Source: a virus
Reading direction: 5' to 3' (one strand)
Length of the DNA stretch: 40,470 nt
Virus record (IMG/VR): IMGVR_UViG_3300025526_000061
Span: 1 to 40,470 of that record
Part shown: positions 9,311 through 17,661 of the stretch, in pieces
How positions within the stretch are numbered: position 1 is the first letter of the stretch
Layout of the letters: each line of letters starts with the position of its first letter
Notes under the pieces: model-generated
What the model was told of the DNA's origin: nothing
The model's input: the letters and a program-made list of their open reading frames with translations, nothing else
The model's database searches: none
Program-made: the position numbers and the translations under genes

Positions 9311-9334
9311 CACACAGCTCCCACGTTTGTACAC

Positions 9335-9450
9335 CCCGCCTCAAAGAGCGCTCATGCTCTACCGGGTGTGTTAAGATTCAGTTCCAAGCCCCACCGATTT
9401 GAGTGTCGCCACCCAGTTATTTCTTTGCGCGTCCTCCGTCCGCCCCGCGA
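9335..9450 (-). other. Intergenic gap between tail tube and tail chaperone genes
   Basis: About 116 bases without a credible gene. It contains a small inverted repeat, AGAGC at 9345-9349 pairing with GCTCT at 9356-9360, too weak to call a terminator. The Shine-Dalgarno of the chaperone gene lies just downstream of it in reading direction. Confidence 0.4.
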
Positions 9451-10677
9451 TCACGAAGCGAACACGTGCCAGATGTAGAGTTCATCATCCGATTGACCGG
9501 CGAGCTTCAGCCTGGGCTCGATGGTCGCGACACCCTCGCGGTCCCCCAGCTGCTGCTGCCCCACGATCTGCGCCTTGGGCGCGAACAGGGCCACCATCCC
9601 ATTGGTGTCGGTGGTCTTCCCCACGCTCCCGAACGCCTCGAAGGTGCTCCCGTTCACGTTCTTGGCGATGAAGTCAAACCCCGCCCCGGCCACGTAATCG
9701 GGGTCCAGCGCCAGCGAGAACTCGCGGCCGCTGATCCGCGGCCCCAGGTTGCCCGATTCCAGCACCGCCTGGTCGGTGATCGTGGGCCGGTCCGCGATCA
9801 CGTTCCCGAGGTCCAGCTCGAACTTGGTCAGCACCGGCGGCGCGTACGCCGTCCCCTGGGTGTTGAGCTTGATGGGCATCCCCTTGCACGCCGTGGGCGT
9901 GGCGCCCACCGCCGTCACGGTGCGGCGGCTGCCCGTCCGCGGCCGCCCCGGGTTGGTGTCGCTGCTCAGCTCCAGGTCCGGGATCCCGCGGTACTCACAC
10001 CGCAGCTTCGCCGGCATGTTGAGGTTCATCATCAGCGTCGCGCGGTTGTACGCGTCGATCGCCGTGTGCAGCTCGCCCCCCAGGAACCGCTGCACCGTCG
10101 CCGTCGCCGGGGCCGCGCTGTCCGTCTCGGTCAGCGGCCGGAAGCTGTACCCCGCGTTGCTCAGCGTCGAGCTCAGCGTCACGCTCGCCCCGACGCTGGC
10201 CCCATAGCTGTACATCACGTCGGTGTTGACGAAGGTGCTCAGGATCGGCATGAACACCAGCTTGCCGCTGATCCCCACGTGGACCACCCGCGCGGTCTTC
10301 GTCGCCGACGCCTGGCTGGCATGGTTGCCCACCAGCTCGCCCACCACGAAGGGCCCGTCCGTGTAGCTGCCGATCGACGCCACCTTGAGGGCCGACTCCT
10401 GGAACCCCGCACACTTGAGGTCCGTGTGCCAGGGGGCCGGCGTCGACGCCGCCCCGCCCACCAGCTCGGTGGTGAAGTGGACCTCCATCATCCGCGTGCC
10501 CGCCAGCTGCTCCTGGGCCGTCAGCGTGCCCAGCGTCAGCCCGCGGTCGATCGCCGCGACGTCGTACAGGTGGTTGTGCTCGCTGGCGTTGGCCAGGCAG
10601 TCCGCGTCGGCCAGCGTTTCCGCCGTGCCAACCACCGCCTGAAGCTTGCGGACGATCTGTGAGAACTTCTGCAGCAT
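9451..10677 (-). CDS. Major tail tube protein (by position)
   Basis: 408-aa beta-rich protein starting MLQKFSQIVRKLQAVV. It sits between head-tail completion genes and the tail chaperone pair, where the tail tube gene is found in siphoviruses. It is larger than lambda gpV (246 aa), so it may carry an extra surface domain. No Ig-like domain or enzyme motif is obvious. The ATG at 10677 has a GGGAG about nine bases upstream. It lies in its own segment, separated by about 55 bp from the preceding gene. I infer the role from position, size and lack of other candidates. Confidence 0.62.
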   Translation of the reverse strand: MLQKFSQIVRKLQAVVGTAETLADADCLANASEHNHLYDVAAIDRGLTLGTLTAQEQLAGTRMMEVHFTTELVGGAASTPAPWHTDLKCAGFQESALKVASIGSYTDGPFVVGELVGNHASQASATKTARVVHVGISGKLVFMPILSTFVNTDVMYSYGASVGASVTLSSTLSNAGYSFRPLTETDSAAPATATVQRFLGGELHTAIDAYNRATLMMNLNMPAKLRCEYRGIPDLELSSDTNPGRPRTGSRRTVTAVGATPTACKGMPIKLNTQGTAYAPPVLTKFELDLGNVIADRPTITDQAVLESGNLGPRISGREFSLALDPDYVAGAGFDFIAKNVNGSTFEAFGSVGKTTDTNGMVALFAPKAQIVGQQQLGDREGVATIEPRLKLAGQSDDELYIWHVFAS

Positions 10678-10732
10678 CGTGAATCACTCCCGTGGGCCGC
10701 GGCCCGTGTGTCTTGCCTTGATCTAAAACCGT

Positions 10733-11317
10733 TCAGACTTCCTCGAGCACCAGCTCCAGGTCCCCCAGCGCCCCGCCCGCGCGGCGCGTCACCTGAAAAC
10801 TCGACCCATCAACCCCCGCGTTGAGCACGCGGTATTCCTTCACCCCCGCGTCATCCACCGGGGCCCGGAACCGCACCGCGATCGCTCCCCCGCGGCTGGC
10901 CTCCAGCGCCTGCCTCACCCGCTCCACCTCTTCCCCCGTCGCGTTCCGCAGCGTGTAGCGGTACACACGGCCCGCCGTCCTCACCCGCTCGAACACCAGC
11001 CGCGTGTGCCGCTGCGGCCCATCGCTCGCCAGCACGCTCCCCCGGAAGGGCCGCAGCTCCGCGGAGTCGAACGCCAGGCCGCTGGTCGCGTCGGGCAGCA
11101 GCAGCGGGTCGGGCTCCCTGAACGCGGCCTCGAGCATCACCTGCGTCACCACCACGCCCGGGAAGGGGTCCGCCGCCACCTCCAGCATCACGTGCGTGAT
11201 CCCCACCGTGGTGAGGTTGGGCGACGCGATCTCCACGAACGTGGAGGTCAGCAGCATGCCCGTGCCCAGCAGCTTGCCGGCGGCCTCGAGGATGGTGTGT
11301 GTGTCGCGGATGGCCAT
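10733..11317 (-). CDS. Tail-associated protein of unknown function
   Basis: 194-aa protein beginning MAIRDTHTILEAAGKLLG. The C-terminal half has a beta-strand pattern with TLRNATGEEVERVRQ and ends in a hydrophobic strand (LGDLELVLEEV), loosely similar to the gpM-position protein at 5443-5946. Internal repetition is visible near the N-terminus: HVMLEVAADPFPG and QVMLEAAFREPDP. It starts 3 bp after the stop of the LamG-like gene and precedes the tube gene. It may be a tail completion or tube-related protein; no family is recognised with confidence. Confidence 0.5.
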   Translation of the reverse strand: MAIRDTHTILEAAGKLLGTGMLLTSTFVEIASPNLTTVGITHVMLEVAADPFPGVVVTQVMLEAAFREPDPLLLPDATSGLAFDSAELRPFRGSVLASDGPQRHTRLVFERVRTAGRVYRYTLRNATGEEVERVRQALEASRGGAIAVRFRAPVDDAGVKEYRVLNAGVDGSSFQVTRRAGGALGDLELVLEEV

Positions 11318-11320
11318 GGA

Positions 11321-12328
11321 TCAGGTCTCGTGCTTCACGCCGAACTCCGACGCGTTGAGGTCGCTCTGCACCCACGCCGCCGCCGTGTCGGGGTCCTTGG
11401 TCCAGCTCTCGGCCTTCCTGGCGTAGCTGCTGGGCACCGCCTGCACCGCCCCGTCGTGATTGGTGGACCCCGGCCGCGCGGTGAGCTTCACCTCCCGCGT
11501 CGCGCCGTCATCCTTCCGCACGAACGCCGACAGCTGCACCGCCTTGATCGCCCCGAGCCCCGCGAAGGGCGCGAAGCCGAAGAGCTGGCGGTCCCCCGGC
11601 GTCGTGCTGCTGATGTAATCGGTGTCCCCGTTCTGGGCCGCCTCGTCCACGGTCGCGAACTTGTCGCTGCCGGTGCTGGGCGTCCAGCTGTTGCCCGCCG
11701 CGCTGTCGCTGGTGGGCAGCACCGGGTACACCTTGACGTCCCCCCAGAAGTCGTTGTCCTCGGCCCCGCTGCCGTCGTTGATGTACACGTCGTCGATCAG
11801 CACGCCGCCGCTGCCCGCCGCCGCCAGCCGCACCGCGTTGGCGTACGCGTTGGCGGTGACCTTGGTGTCGATGCCCGTGAGCAACAGCCGCGTGATCCCG
11901 TTGACCAGCACCTCGATCGAGCCCGTGCTGTCGTGGATCGTGGCCTTGACCTCGATGTAGTAGTACGTGGCCACCGACAGCGTCACCCCCGTGCTCGTGC
12001 CCAGCAGGTTGCCCGTGCCCGTCCCGCGGTACGCCTTGATCGACCCATCGGTGTGGATGTCCACGTGGATCTGCACCGTGCCGGCGTCCACCAGCGCGAT
12101 GATGGGGTGCGTGGCGGACAACGCCTGGGGCGCGAACGCCCCGCCCACGATCCACGTCGCCTGGTTGTCAAAGGTCTCCTCCGCGTACCCGTTGTTGATC
12201 AGCATGCACCGCAGCCCCGTGCGCGGGCCGCTGGTGGTGATCTGCGTGGTCCCCGACTGCACGGTGAACACCGCGGACACGTCCGCCGAGAAGTACCCCT
12301 CAAAGCCGTGGATGCGCCTGTGTGCCAT
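11321..12328 (-). CDS. LamG/concanavalin-like virion protein
   Basis: 335-aa protein. Residues from about 1 to 190 have the jelly-roll pattern of phage LamG-like proteins: alternating strands, YYYIEVKATIHDSTG and then GSIEVLVNGI, ending with an Asp-rich VLIDDVYIND segment. This form is common in phage surface proteins that bind glycans or decorate head or tail. The C-terminal part has another beta region (FVRKDDGATREVKLTARP). It starts with ATG at 12328, a few bases after the preceding stop, and lies among tail completion genes. A carbohydrate-binding role is inference. Confidence 0.6.
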   Translation of the reverse strand: MAHRRIHGFEGYFSADVSAVFTVQSGTTQITTSGPRTGLRCMLINNGYAEETFDNQATWIVGGAFAPQALSATHPIIALVDAGTVQIHVDIHTDGSIKAYRGTGTGNLLGTSTGVTLSVATYYYIEVKATIHDSTGSIEVLVNGITRLLLTGIDTKVTANAYANAVRLAAAGSGGVLIDDVYINDGSGAEDNDFWGDVKVYPVLPTSDSAAGNSWTPSTGSDKFATVDEAAQNGDTDYISSTTPGDRQLFGFAPFAGLGAIKAVQLSAFVRKDDGATREVKLTARPGSTNHDGAVQAVPSSYARKAESWTKDPDTAAAWVQSDLNASEFGVKHET

Positions 12329-12332
12329 TGCT

Positions 12333-12815
12333 TTACACCGCCGTCTCCGGCGTCCCCCTCCTGAACCGGTAGTGCTGGCTGGCCAGCTGCACGATCGCCC
12401 GCGTGTTCTCTTCCGTCTGGTACGGCCCCGCGAAGAAGCTCTCGCACCGCGTCTCGATCACCAGCCCGCCAAAGCTGCCCTTGCCCTCGCCATCGTCGGT
12501 GTACACCCCGTACAGCTGGACCGCCAGCTCGTCGGCGAAGCCCGCGGGGTCGCCCTCAAACTCCTCCGGCAGCGTCGTGGGAAGGTGCCCCAGCAGCCCC
12601 ACCGCGTACTGGAACGCCTCCTGGCTGGTGTTCTGCTCGCCCCCCGCCGCCTCATCGGCGCCCATGAACAGGTCCACCACCGACTTCCCGCTCGCCAGGA
12701 CCTCCTGCATCCCATCGTCTTCCGCGTCGCCGTCAACGCGGACCAGCCCCACCATGCCGATGCCGGTGAGCCGCTCTACCCAGAGGTCCTGGATCGCCTT
12801 GCGGACGCTGCTCAT
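12333..12815 (-). CDS. Tail terminator / completion protein candidate
   Basis: 160-aa protein starting MSSVRKAIQDLWVERL at an ATG that overlaps the upstream TGA by 4 bp. A longer reading to 13070 is an overlap artefact. It has the length and placement (between a gp10-like gene and the tube-side genes) of tail terminator proteins such as lambda gpU. It is acidic, with GLVRVDGDAEDDG and strands near the C-terminus. Sequence alone does not identify the family; the role is from synteny. Confidence 0.45.
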   Translation of the reverse strand: MSSVRKAIQDLWVERLTGIGMVGLVRVDGDAEDDGMQEVLASGKSVVDLFMGADEAAGGEQNTSQEAFQYAVGLLGHLPTTLPEEFEGDPAGFADELAVQLYGVYTDDGEGKGSFGGLVIETRCESFFAGPYQTEENTRAIVQLASQHYRFRRGTPETAV

Positions 12816-13714
12816 GCCTTCCCCTTCGGTGTCAACGCCAACGCCCGCGCCGCCTTGGACGCCTGTCCCGCCACCTTGCGACGCTCCGCGCGGCTCATGC
12901 CCGAGCTGGCGAGCGACTTGTACGTGTCGTGGTACGCCCGGAACGCGGCGCTCTTCCCGCTCACCGCCCGCTGCATCTCGGCCACGATCTTGGCCTGCCC
13001 CGCCGCCGTCTGTGCCAGGTCCAGGGCCCGCGTCCACTTCCCCGCGTGGCGTGCCCACACACTGTCCCACTGCTTGTGGAACCCCAGCACCGGCCGCTGG
13101 GCGCGACGCTTCACCAGCCGCCCCACCAGCTCCGTCCTGCCACGCCGGCGGCTCCCGCCGATGGGCGCTGGGCCCACGCTGCTCAGGGCGTTGTCCCGCA
13201 CCAGGTACCCGCCCGGGGTCACAAAGAACGCGTTGCGTGCCAGCTCCTCCCGGAACTTCGCCGTCGCTCGCGTCCGTGCCATCCCTTCCAGCCCGATCGC
13301 CTTGAAGTTGACCGCCATGGGCACCCGCGAAGAGACGCTCGCCCCCCGCTCCAGCTGGGCAAAGAACTGGTCTCCGTACGTCTCGCCCGCCTCCGCCGCG
13401 GCGAAGCTCTCGCCCACGATGTCGCTCAGGCTCTGCGGGTCCTTCCGCTTGCGGCCGTAGCGGTGAAGCCGCGTCGCGATCATCGCGGTGGCCGACTGTT
13501 TCGCCGGCAGCCCGTGGTGCTTGAGCACGCTGCTGCGGTGGTGGCTCATCAGATCGAACATGAACTCGCCGAACACCCCCAGCACCGCCGGCGGCATATT
13601 GACGATCTGCCTCAGCACGTCCCCGGGGTTGACCGCCACGTCCAGCTTGATCGCCTGGCCACCCGCGGCCGCGGTGCTCGAGCTCGTGGATGTTGGACTG
13701 GCCGCGCGGCTCAT
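12812..13714 (-). CDS. Minor tail / head-tail connector protein (gpZ or gp10-like position)
   Basis: 300-aa basic protein starting MSRAASPTSTSSST, with ATGA overlaps at both ends. The central portion contains a helical, Arg/Lys-rich stretch (TRLHRYGRKRKDPQS) and the C-terminus is also basic (MSRAERRKVAGQASKAAR). Its position after the head-completion gene and before the tail terminator candidate corresponds to lambda Z or HK97 gp10. No domain is diagnostic. The Ser/Thr/Ala-rich first 15 residues are low complexity. Confidence 0.42.
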   Translation of the reverse strand: MSRAASPTSTSSSTAAAGGQAIKLDVAVNPGDVLRQIVNMPPAVLGVFGEFMFDLMSHHRSSVLKHHGLPAKQSATAMIATRLHRYGRKRKDPQSLSDIVGESFAAAEAGETYGDQFFAQLERGASVSSRVPMAVNFKAIGLEGMARTRATAKFREELARNAFFVTPGGYLVRDNALSSVGPAPIGGSRRRGRTELVGRLVKRRAQRPVLGFHKQWDSVWARHAGKWTRALDLAQTAAGQAKIVAEMQRAVSGKSAAFRAYHDTYKSLASSGMSRAERRKVAGQASKAARALALTPKGKA

Positions 13715-14190
13715 GCCATCACCTCCGCCGCCCACGCCACCCCGCTCACCGTCTGAAAGTTGCTCCCCACCGCCAGGATCACGGCGTCCGTCCCGGGCTT
13801 GCCGATCGCGGCCCCCCGAACCTCGAAGGTGTCCCCGCGCTTCAGCTCCCGCACGCCCAGGGCGTCGCTGTCCGCGATCCCCGCCGAACCAACGCCCGCC
13901 GCTTCGTCCGCCGTGGCCGCGGGGTCCATCATCAGGCACTGCAGGTACCACCGCTTGCCCGTGGTCTTCGCGGGCTCGCCCTTGGGCGCCATCGGCCGGA
14001 TCGTCCTGGGCGGCGTCTCACTCAGGTACACCCGCACCTCCGCCCCGTCCAGGGCCGCGTCCCCGGCCTTCCTGTACAGCGCGTCCACCCCGCACCCTTC
14101 GCCCGTGCCGAACCCGCCCCAGATATTCAGCAGGTCCCCGGCGATCATCGCCTGGGCCGCCGGTCGCTGGAATGCTGGAAGGCTGGTCAT
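13711..14190 (-). CDS. Head-tail joining / head completion protein candidate
   Basis: 159-aa protein starting MTSLPAFQRPAAQAMIAGDL. The C-terminal 45 residues (LKRGDTFEVRGAAIG and then the closing strands) form a beta-rich module like those of gpFII-type and other head-completion proteins, which have an RGD-like turn and short strands. It ends with a 4-bp overlap with the next gene. It follows the decoration-protein gene and a strong hairpin, so it probably opens a new transcription or translation unit for the connector and tail genes. Confidence 0.42.
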   Translation of the reverse strand: MTSLPAFQRPAAQAMIAGDLLNIWGGFGTGEGCGVDALYRKAGDAALDGAEVRVYLSETPPRTIRPMAPKGEPAKTTGKRWYLQCLMMDPAATADEAAGVGSAGIADSDALGVRELKRGDTFEVRGAAIGKPGTDAVILAVGSNFQTVSGVAWAAEVMA

Positions 14191-14271
14191 CCTGTTCCCT
14201 GTTCCCTGTCACTCACACTGATCTGCAATCCACTCACCGCGGGCTCTCGCCGCGCGGCGTGGGTAGAAGGG

Positions 14272-14310
14272 CGGCCCGGCGGCGGGGATGGTGGGTCCAC
14301 CGCCGGGCCG
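14272..14310 (-). terminator. GC-rich hairpin after the decoration-protein gene
   Basis: Perfect 11-bp stem, CGGCCCGGCGG at 14272-14282 with CCGCCGGGCCG at 14300-14310, and a 17-base loop. It lies 8 bases past the TAA of the gene that ends at 14319. There is no proper U-run, so it may be a weak intrinsic terminator or an RNA-stabilising hairpin. Confidence 0.5.
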
Positions 14311-14318
14311 AAAGGTGC

Positions 14319-14957
14319 TTAGGTGGGGGCCGCGCCGGTGGTCTCTTCAACCGAGATGTGCAGCACGTCATTGGTCACGACGTCCGTCTGCCCGATGCGG
14401 ATCTTGTTGGCCCCGCCAGGGCTGGGAATGACCAGCGTGGTGGGGGCCTTGCACGTGCCCGCCGTGTTGTGGAAGAGTGCCGTGACGGTCACGCTGCCGG
14501 CCACGACCGGGAAGCCCACGTCAACATCGACGTAGTTGTTGGTCGCGTCGGTCGCGTCGGTCGCGATCGCCTTGCGGAAGCTGCGCCGCCCGCCCGGGTT
14601 GAGGTTGCCGATGACGGTGGTGTCACCGGTGGCCGCGGCGTCGGTGACCTGGATGCACACGCCCCCCGAGAGGTCGGTGGTCACGTAGTTGTTGGCGAAG
14701 TCGTAGCCCAGCAGCTGCCCCACGGCGTACGTGACGCCGGTGTTCTTGGGGATCTCAACCCGCCCGCCCGTTTCGACGATGCCGGTCATCGTGTCGCCCG
14801 ACGTCGCCATCGCCGTCGCCGCGACGCCGAACCTGGCGCCGACCTTGACCACCGCCCCGCTCGCGATCGCCGCGGCCGCGCCGGTGCCGGCCCGCCCGTA
14901 CGTGTTGCTGAAGGGGAACGCCAGGGCCGCCACCAGCCCCATGATGAAGTTCTTCAT
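14319..14957 (-). CDS. Head decoration protein, DUF2190-like
   Basis: 212-aa protein. Residues from about 30 to 100 match the DUF2190 pattern: a V-K-V-G-A-R-F-G-V-A turn, then GDTMTGIVETGG, then an IPK-T-x-V-x-Y-x-x-G-Q-x-L segment. This family is found next to capsid genes and is thought to act as decoration or cement protein. The N-terminus is unusual because MKNFIMGLVAALAFPF looks like a signal peptide or membrane anchor. A Shine-Dalgarno GGAG lies 9 bases before the ATG. It has hairpins on both sides and so appears to be its own expression unit, as expected for an abundant capsid component. Confidence 0.62.
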   Translation of the reverse strand: MKNFIMGLVAALAFPFSNTYGRAGTGAAAAIASGAVVKVGARFGVAATAMATSGDTMTGIVETGGRVEIPKNTGVTYAVGQLLGYDFANNYVTTDLSGGVCIQVTDAAATGDTTVIGNLNPGGRRSFRKAIATDATDATNNYVDVDVGFPVVAGSVTVTALFHNTAGTCKAPTTLVIPSPGGANKIRIGQTDVVTNDVLHISVEETTGAAPT

Positions 14958-15010
14958 GACTCATTTCTCCGAGAGGTCGGGTTTCCCCGCCTGGTCTTCG
15001 TTCCTCTGAA

Positions 15011-15038
15011 ACCCCGCGGGCCACACGGCCCGCGGGGT
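15011..15038 (-). terminator. Strong 12-bp hairpin after the capsid gene
   Basis: Perfect stem ACCCCGCGGGCC at 15011-15022 and GGCCCGCGGGGT at 15027-15038 with an ACAC tetraloop. It lies about 70 bases beyond the capsid stop and before the decoration gene. Reading on the minus strand the stem is followed by only TTT. It can work in either direction; termination or mRNA 3' protection are both possible. Confidence 0.65.
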
Positions 15039-15108
15039 GTTGCTCTCTGTGATCCGGGGAACGCCGCCCCGCGTAGCTCTCCCAGTGGCTCAGCCGCTCC
15101 GCCGCGGC

Positions 15109-17661
15109 TTAGCCGCCGCCGCTGTTCATCGCGATGTTCTCGTGGTTGCGGGCGCCCACGCCGCAGCCCATGAGGGTCACCTGCCACTCCTGCTTCAGCG
15201 GATCGCCATCGGTGATGATGTCGATCCGCGGGACTTCCTGACCGCCCAGGAAGCTGACCTCGAGCGAGCTGTTGTTCTTCGTACCCGCACCCCACCAGCG
15301 GGTGGAGCTGGCCGTGAGGCGCGGTGCCACGATGGGCTTCATCTTGCCCTTGACCAGGTTGGCGTCGGACGTGGTGCCCGGCGCGTACTGGTTCTGGAAC
15401 AGCAGGTCCGCCGTGAACTGCAGGGCCGGCGGCACGATCACGTACGCGGGCTGCACAGGCTTGATGGTCGTGTCGTTCCCGTACCCACGCTGGGTGAGGA
15501 AGCTCGTGATCATCGTCTGCAGCGTGCCGTAGCCCAGGGCGGCAGAGCTCATCAGGTTGCGGTGGCCGCTGGTGATCAGCCGGGTGCTGTCGTACTCCAT
15601 CAGCGGGCCCGTGCCGGTGGCCAGCTCGAGCATCTGGTACACCAGGATCTCGGGCAGACGCCGCGCGGACGCGCCGAACAGCCCGGGGATCAGCGCGAAC
15701 GCGTTGACGTCGTCATTGATCATCATCTGCACGGTCATCGCGAACCGGATCCCGTAGGGGTTCACGCTGATGGTGCTGCCCCGCTCGTTGAAGCTCACCA
15801 GCTTGGCGGTGTCGCCCTCGAGGATCCGCAGCAGGTCCGGCGCGTCGCTCAGGTTGACCATCGTTCGCGGCTTGTAGTCGTTGTTGACGCCCTTGGACAC
15901 CCACTCCTTCCACGTGATGGGCTCCTCCTCGAACTGCACCAGCAGCGACTTGTTCGCCACGTTGGAGAGGATCGTGGGGAAGTCGCTGGTGGTGTGGGCC
16001 CCGCCCGCCAGTGCTCCGCGCTGGGTGGCCAGGCGGAACAGCTCGACGTCGTCATAGCCGATCCGCCCCGCGGCAGAGGGGTCGATCGCCGCGACGCACG
16101 CGCGGGCCATGTCGCTCATCCGCATGCCGCGGACACCCGACGATTCGGCTTCGCGGAAGCCCTTGAGGGCCACGTTCGCGGCCGAGAGGCCGCTGACCGC
16201 CTCGTACCCCAGCCGATTGGCCAGCCGGTCGGCGAGCTCGCCGCCGTTCGCCAGGTTCTCCCGCAGGTTGGGGCACGCCCGCGCGGCAAGCATGTTCTCC
16301 ATCGCGACCGTCTTGCGCTTGAAGCCCTCGGTGCCCACCTCGATCGTCCCGACAATGCCCAGCGGCTTGTTGCCGTTCAGCACCATGGTGGTGAGGTCCT
16401 TCTCGAACGCCTCGAGGCTGGTGGTGCCGGCCGCGGCCGCCTCCACCTTCTCCTTGACGCCCGCGATGTGGCCGTACTTCTCGCCCCACGCGCGGATCCC
16501 CGCGGCACGGGCCCGATCAGCCGCCACCGCGGCCTGGGCCGCCTGGTTCACCTGCTCCTGGGTGATCCCGCCCGCGGCCGCAGCGAGCGCCCCCGGAGTG
16601 GTGTTCCCGTTCCCGCCCGTCGCCGACCCGCCGCCGGCGCCCTGCTGTCCATTCTCCATGACTGACTCCTGGCCGGTACCGCCGGCAACCATCCCTGAAA
16701 CGACCACCGCCCCCGCGGCCGCGGACACTCCGCCGCCGCTGTTGCTCATCAGCCCCGGGTTCCGACCCGCGGCGTTCACCCTGTACGTCCTGTTCATCTC
16801 CGCCAGCACCTCGCCCAGCGGCTTGCTGCCATCGGTGAGCCCCTTGTCCACCGCGGCCTGCCCGATCCACATCTCGCCCGTCGCCAGGGCCTTGACCTGC
16901 TCGACGCTCATCCGACGGCCCGCGGCGACGCGCGTGACGAACTCTTCCAGCAGCGCGTTCATCTCGCCCTGCACCTTGTTCTTGAAGTCCTCGCCGATCC
17001 GCGTGCCCATCGTCCCGGCGCCCTTGACCCCGCCGGTCCCGATCACGATGACCTCGTACCCCTCGTTCTGGGCCGCGCGGCTCGCGTCCACCACCACGCA
17101 GTACACGCCGATGGACCCCACCTGGGCGCCGGCGCTCTGGTAGATCTTCAGCATCTGGCTCGCGAACGCGTACCCGCCGCTGGCCGCCAGGTCGCTCACG
17201 TACGCCCACCCCGGCTTCTGGCTTGCGGCCCCGCGGATGAAGTCCATCGCGTCCCACATGCCCATGACGCTGCCGCCCGGGCTGTCGATGTGCAGCAGCC
17301 AGCTCGCGACGTCCGGATCATCGATCGCCGCCTGCACCTGCGACTTGATCGACTGGACGCTGGTGCCGCGCGGCGAGCTGATGCCGTTGACCTGGCTGGC
17401 GTACTTGGCAATCACACCGCCCACCGGGATCACCGCGACGGACCCCACGACCTGGTACGGCTTGCCAGCACTGCCGGCGGTGCTCGCCGCGGCGTTGGCC
17501 GAATGCGTCACGGCGTCGATCTCGGCCTGGGTGAGCTTCACGCCGCTGTCGTGCCGCTGCACGATCGTGAGCATGTTGCCCAGGGCACGGTCGCCCATGA
17601 CCCACGCCGTCTCGGCGACGAAGTCGATCAGGCGGCTCGCACGGTCGGTCCCACTATTCAT
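15109..17661 (-). CDS. Fused prohead protease (S49/ClpP-like) and major capsid protein
   Basis: 850-aa single polypeptide. Residues about 70-300 are an S49-type (SppA / lambda gpC-like) serine protease: DSPGG at 126-130, the catalytic serine in LAASGGYA at Ser161, and the probable general base Lys213 in GGVKGAG, 52 residues later. Residues about 300-455 are Gly/Ala/Gln-rich followed by a helix-rich region, fitting a scaffold or delta domain. From about 455 to the end (MENMLAARACPNL onward) the sequence reads as an HK97-fold major capsid protein. The ATG at 17661 has GGAGG eight bases upstream; an ATG at 17676 lies upstream of that and is less likely. It overlaps the portal stop by 8 bp. Cleavage between protease and capsid is expected but unproven. 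Confidence 0.82.
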   Translation of the reverse strand: MNSGTDRASRLIDFVAETAWVMGDRALGNMLTIVQRHDSGVKLTQAEIDAVTHSANAAASTAGSAGKPYQVVGSVAVIPVGGVIAKYASQVNGISSPRGTSVQSIKSQVQAAIDDPDVASWLLHIDSPGGSVMGMWDAMDFIRGAASQKPGWAYVSDLAASGGYAFASQMLKIYQSAGAQVGSIGVYCVVVDASRAAQNEGYEVIVIGTGGVKGAGTMGTRIGEDFKNKVQGEMNALLEEFVTRVAAGRRMSVEQVKALATGEMWIGQAAVDKGLTDGSKPLGEVLAEMNRTYRVNAAGRNPGLMSNSGGGVSAAAGAVVVSGMVAGGTGQESVMENGQQGAGGGSATGGNGNTTPGALAAAAGGITQEQVNQAAQAAVAADRARAAGIRAWGEKYGHIAGVKEKVEAAAAGTTSLEAFEKDLTTMVLNGNKPLGIVGTIEVGTEGFKRKTVAMENMLAARACPNLRENLANGGELADRLANRLGYEAVSGLSAANVALKGFREAESSGVRGMRMSDMARACVAAIDPSAAGRIGYDDVELFRLATQRGALAGGAHTTSDFPTILSNVANKSLLVQFEEEPITWKEWVSKGVNNDYKPRTMVNLSDAPDLLRILEGDTAKLVSFNERGSTISVNPYGIRFAMTVQMMINDDVNAFALIPGLFGASARRLPEILVYQMLELATGTGPLMEYDSTRLITSGHRNLMSSAALGYGTLQTMITSFLTQRGYGNDTTIKPVQPAYVIVPPALQFTADLLFQNQYAPGTTSDANLVKGKMKPIVAPRLTASSTRWWGAGTKNNSSLEVSFLGGQEVPRIDIITDGDPLKQEWQVTLMGCGVGARNHENIAMNSGGG

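Noticed and set aside
9345-9360. Hairpin AGAGC/GCTCT as terminator
   Set aside because: Only 5 bp and no U-run.
6267-9374. Plus-strand frame of about 1035 codons opposite the tape measure
   Set aside because: Same antisense composition, spans three minus-strand genes and their boundaries.
10694-10705. GGGCCGCGGCCC palindrome before the tail tube gene
   Set aside because: Self-complementary without a loop; common by chance in such GC-rich sequence.
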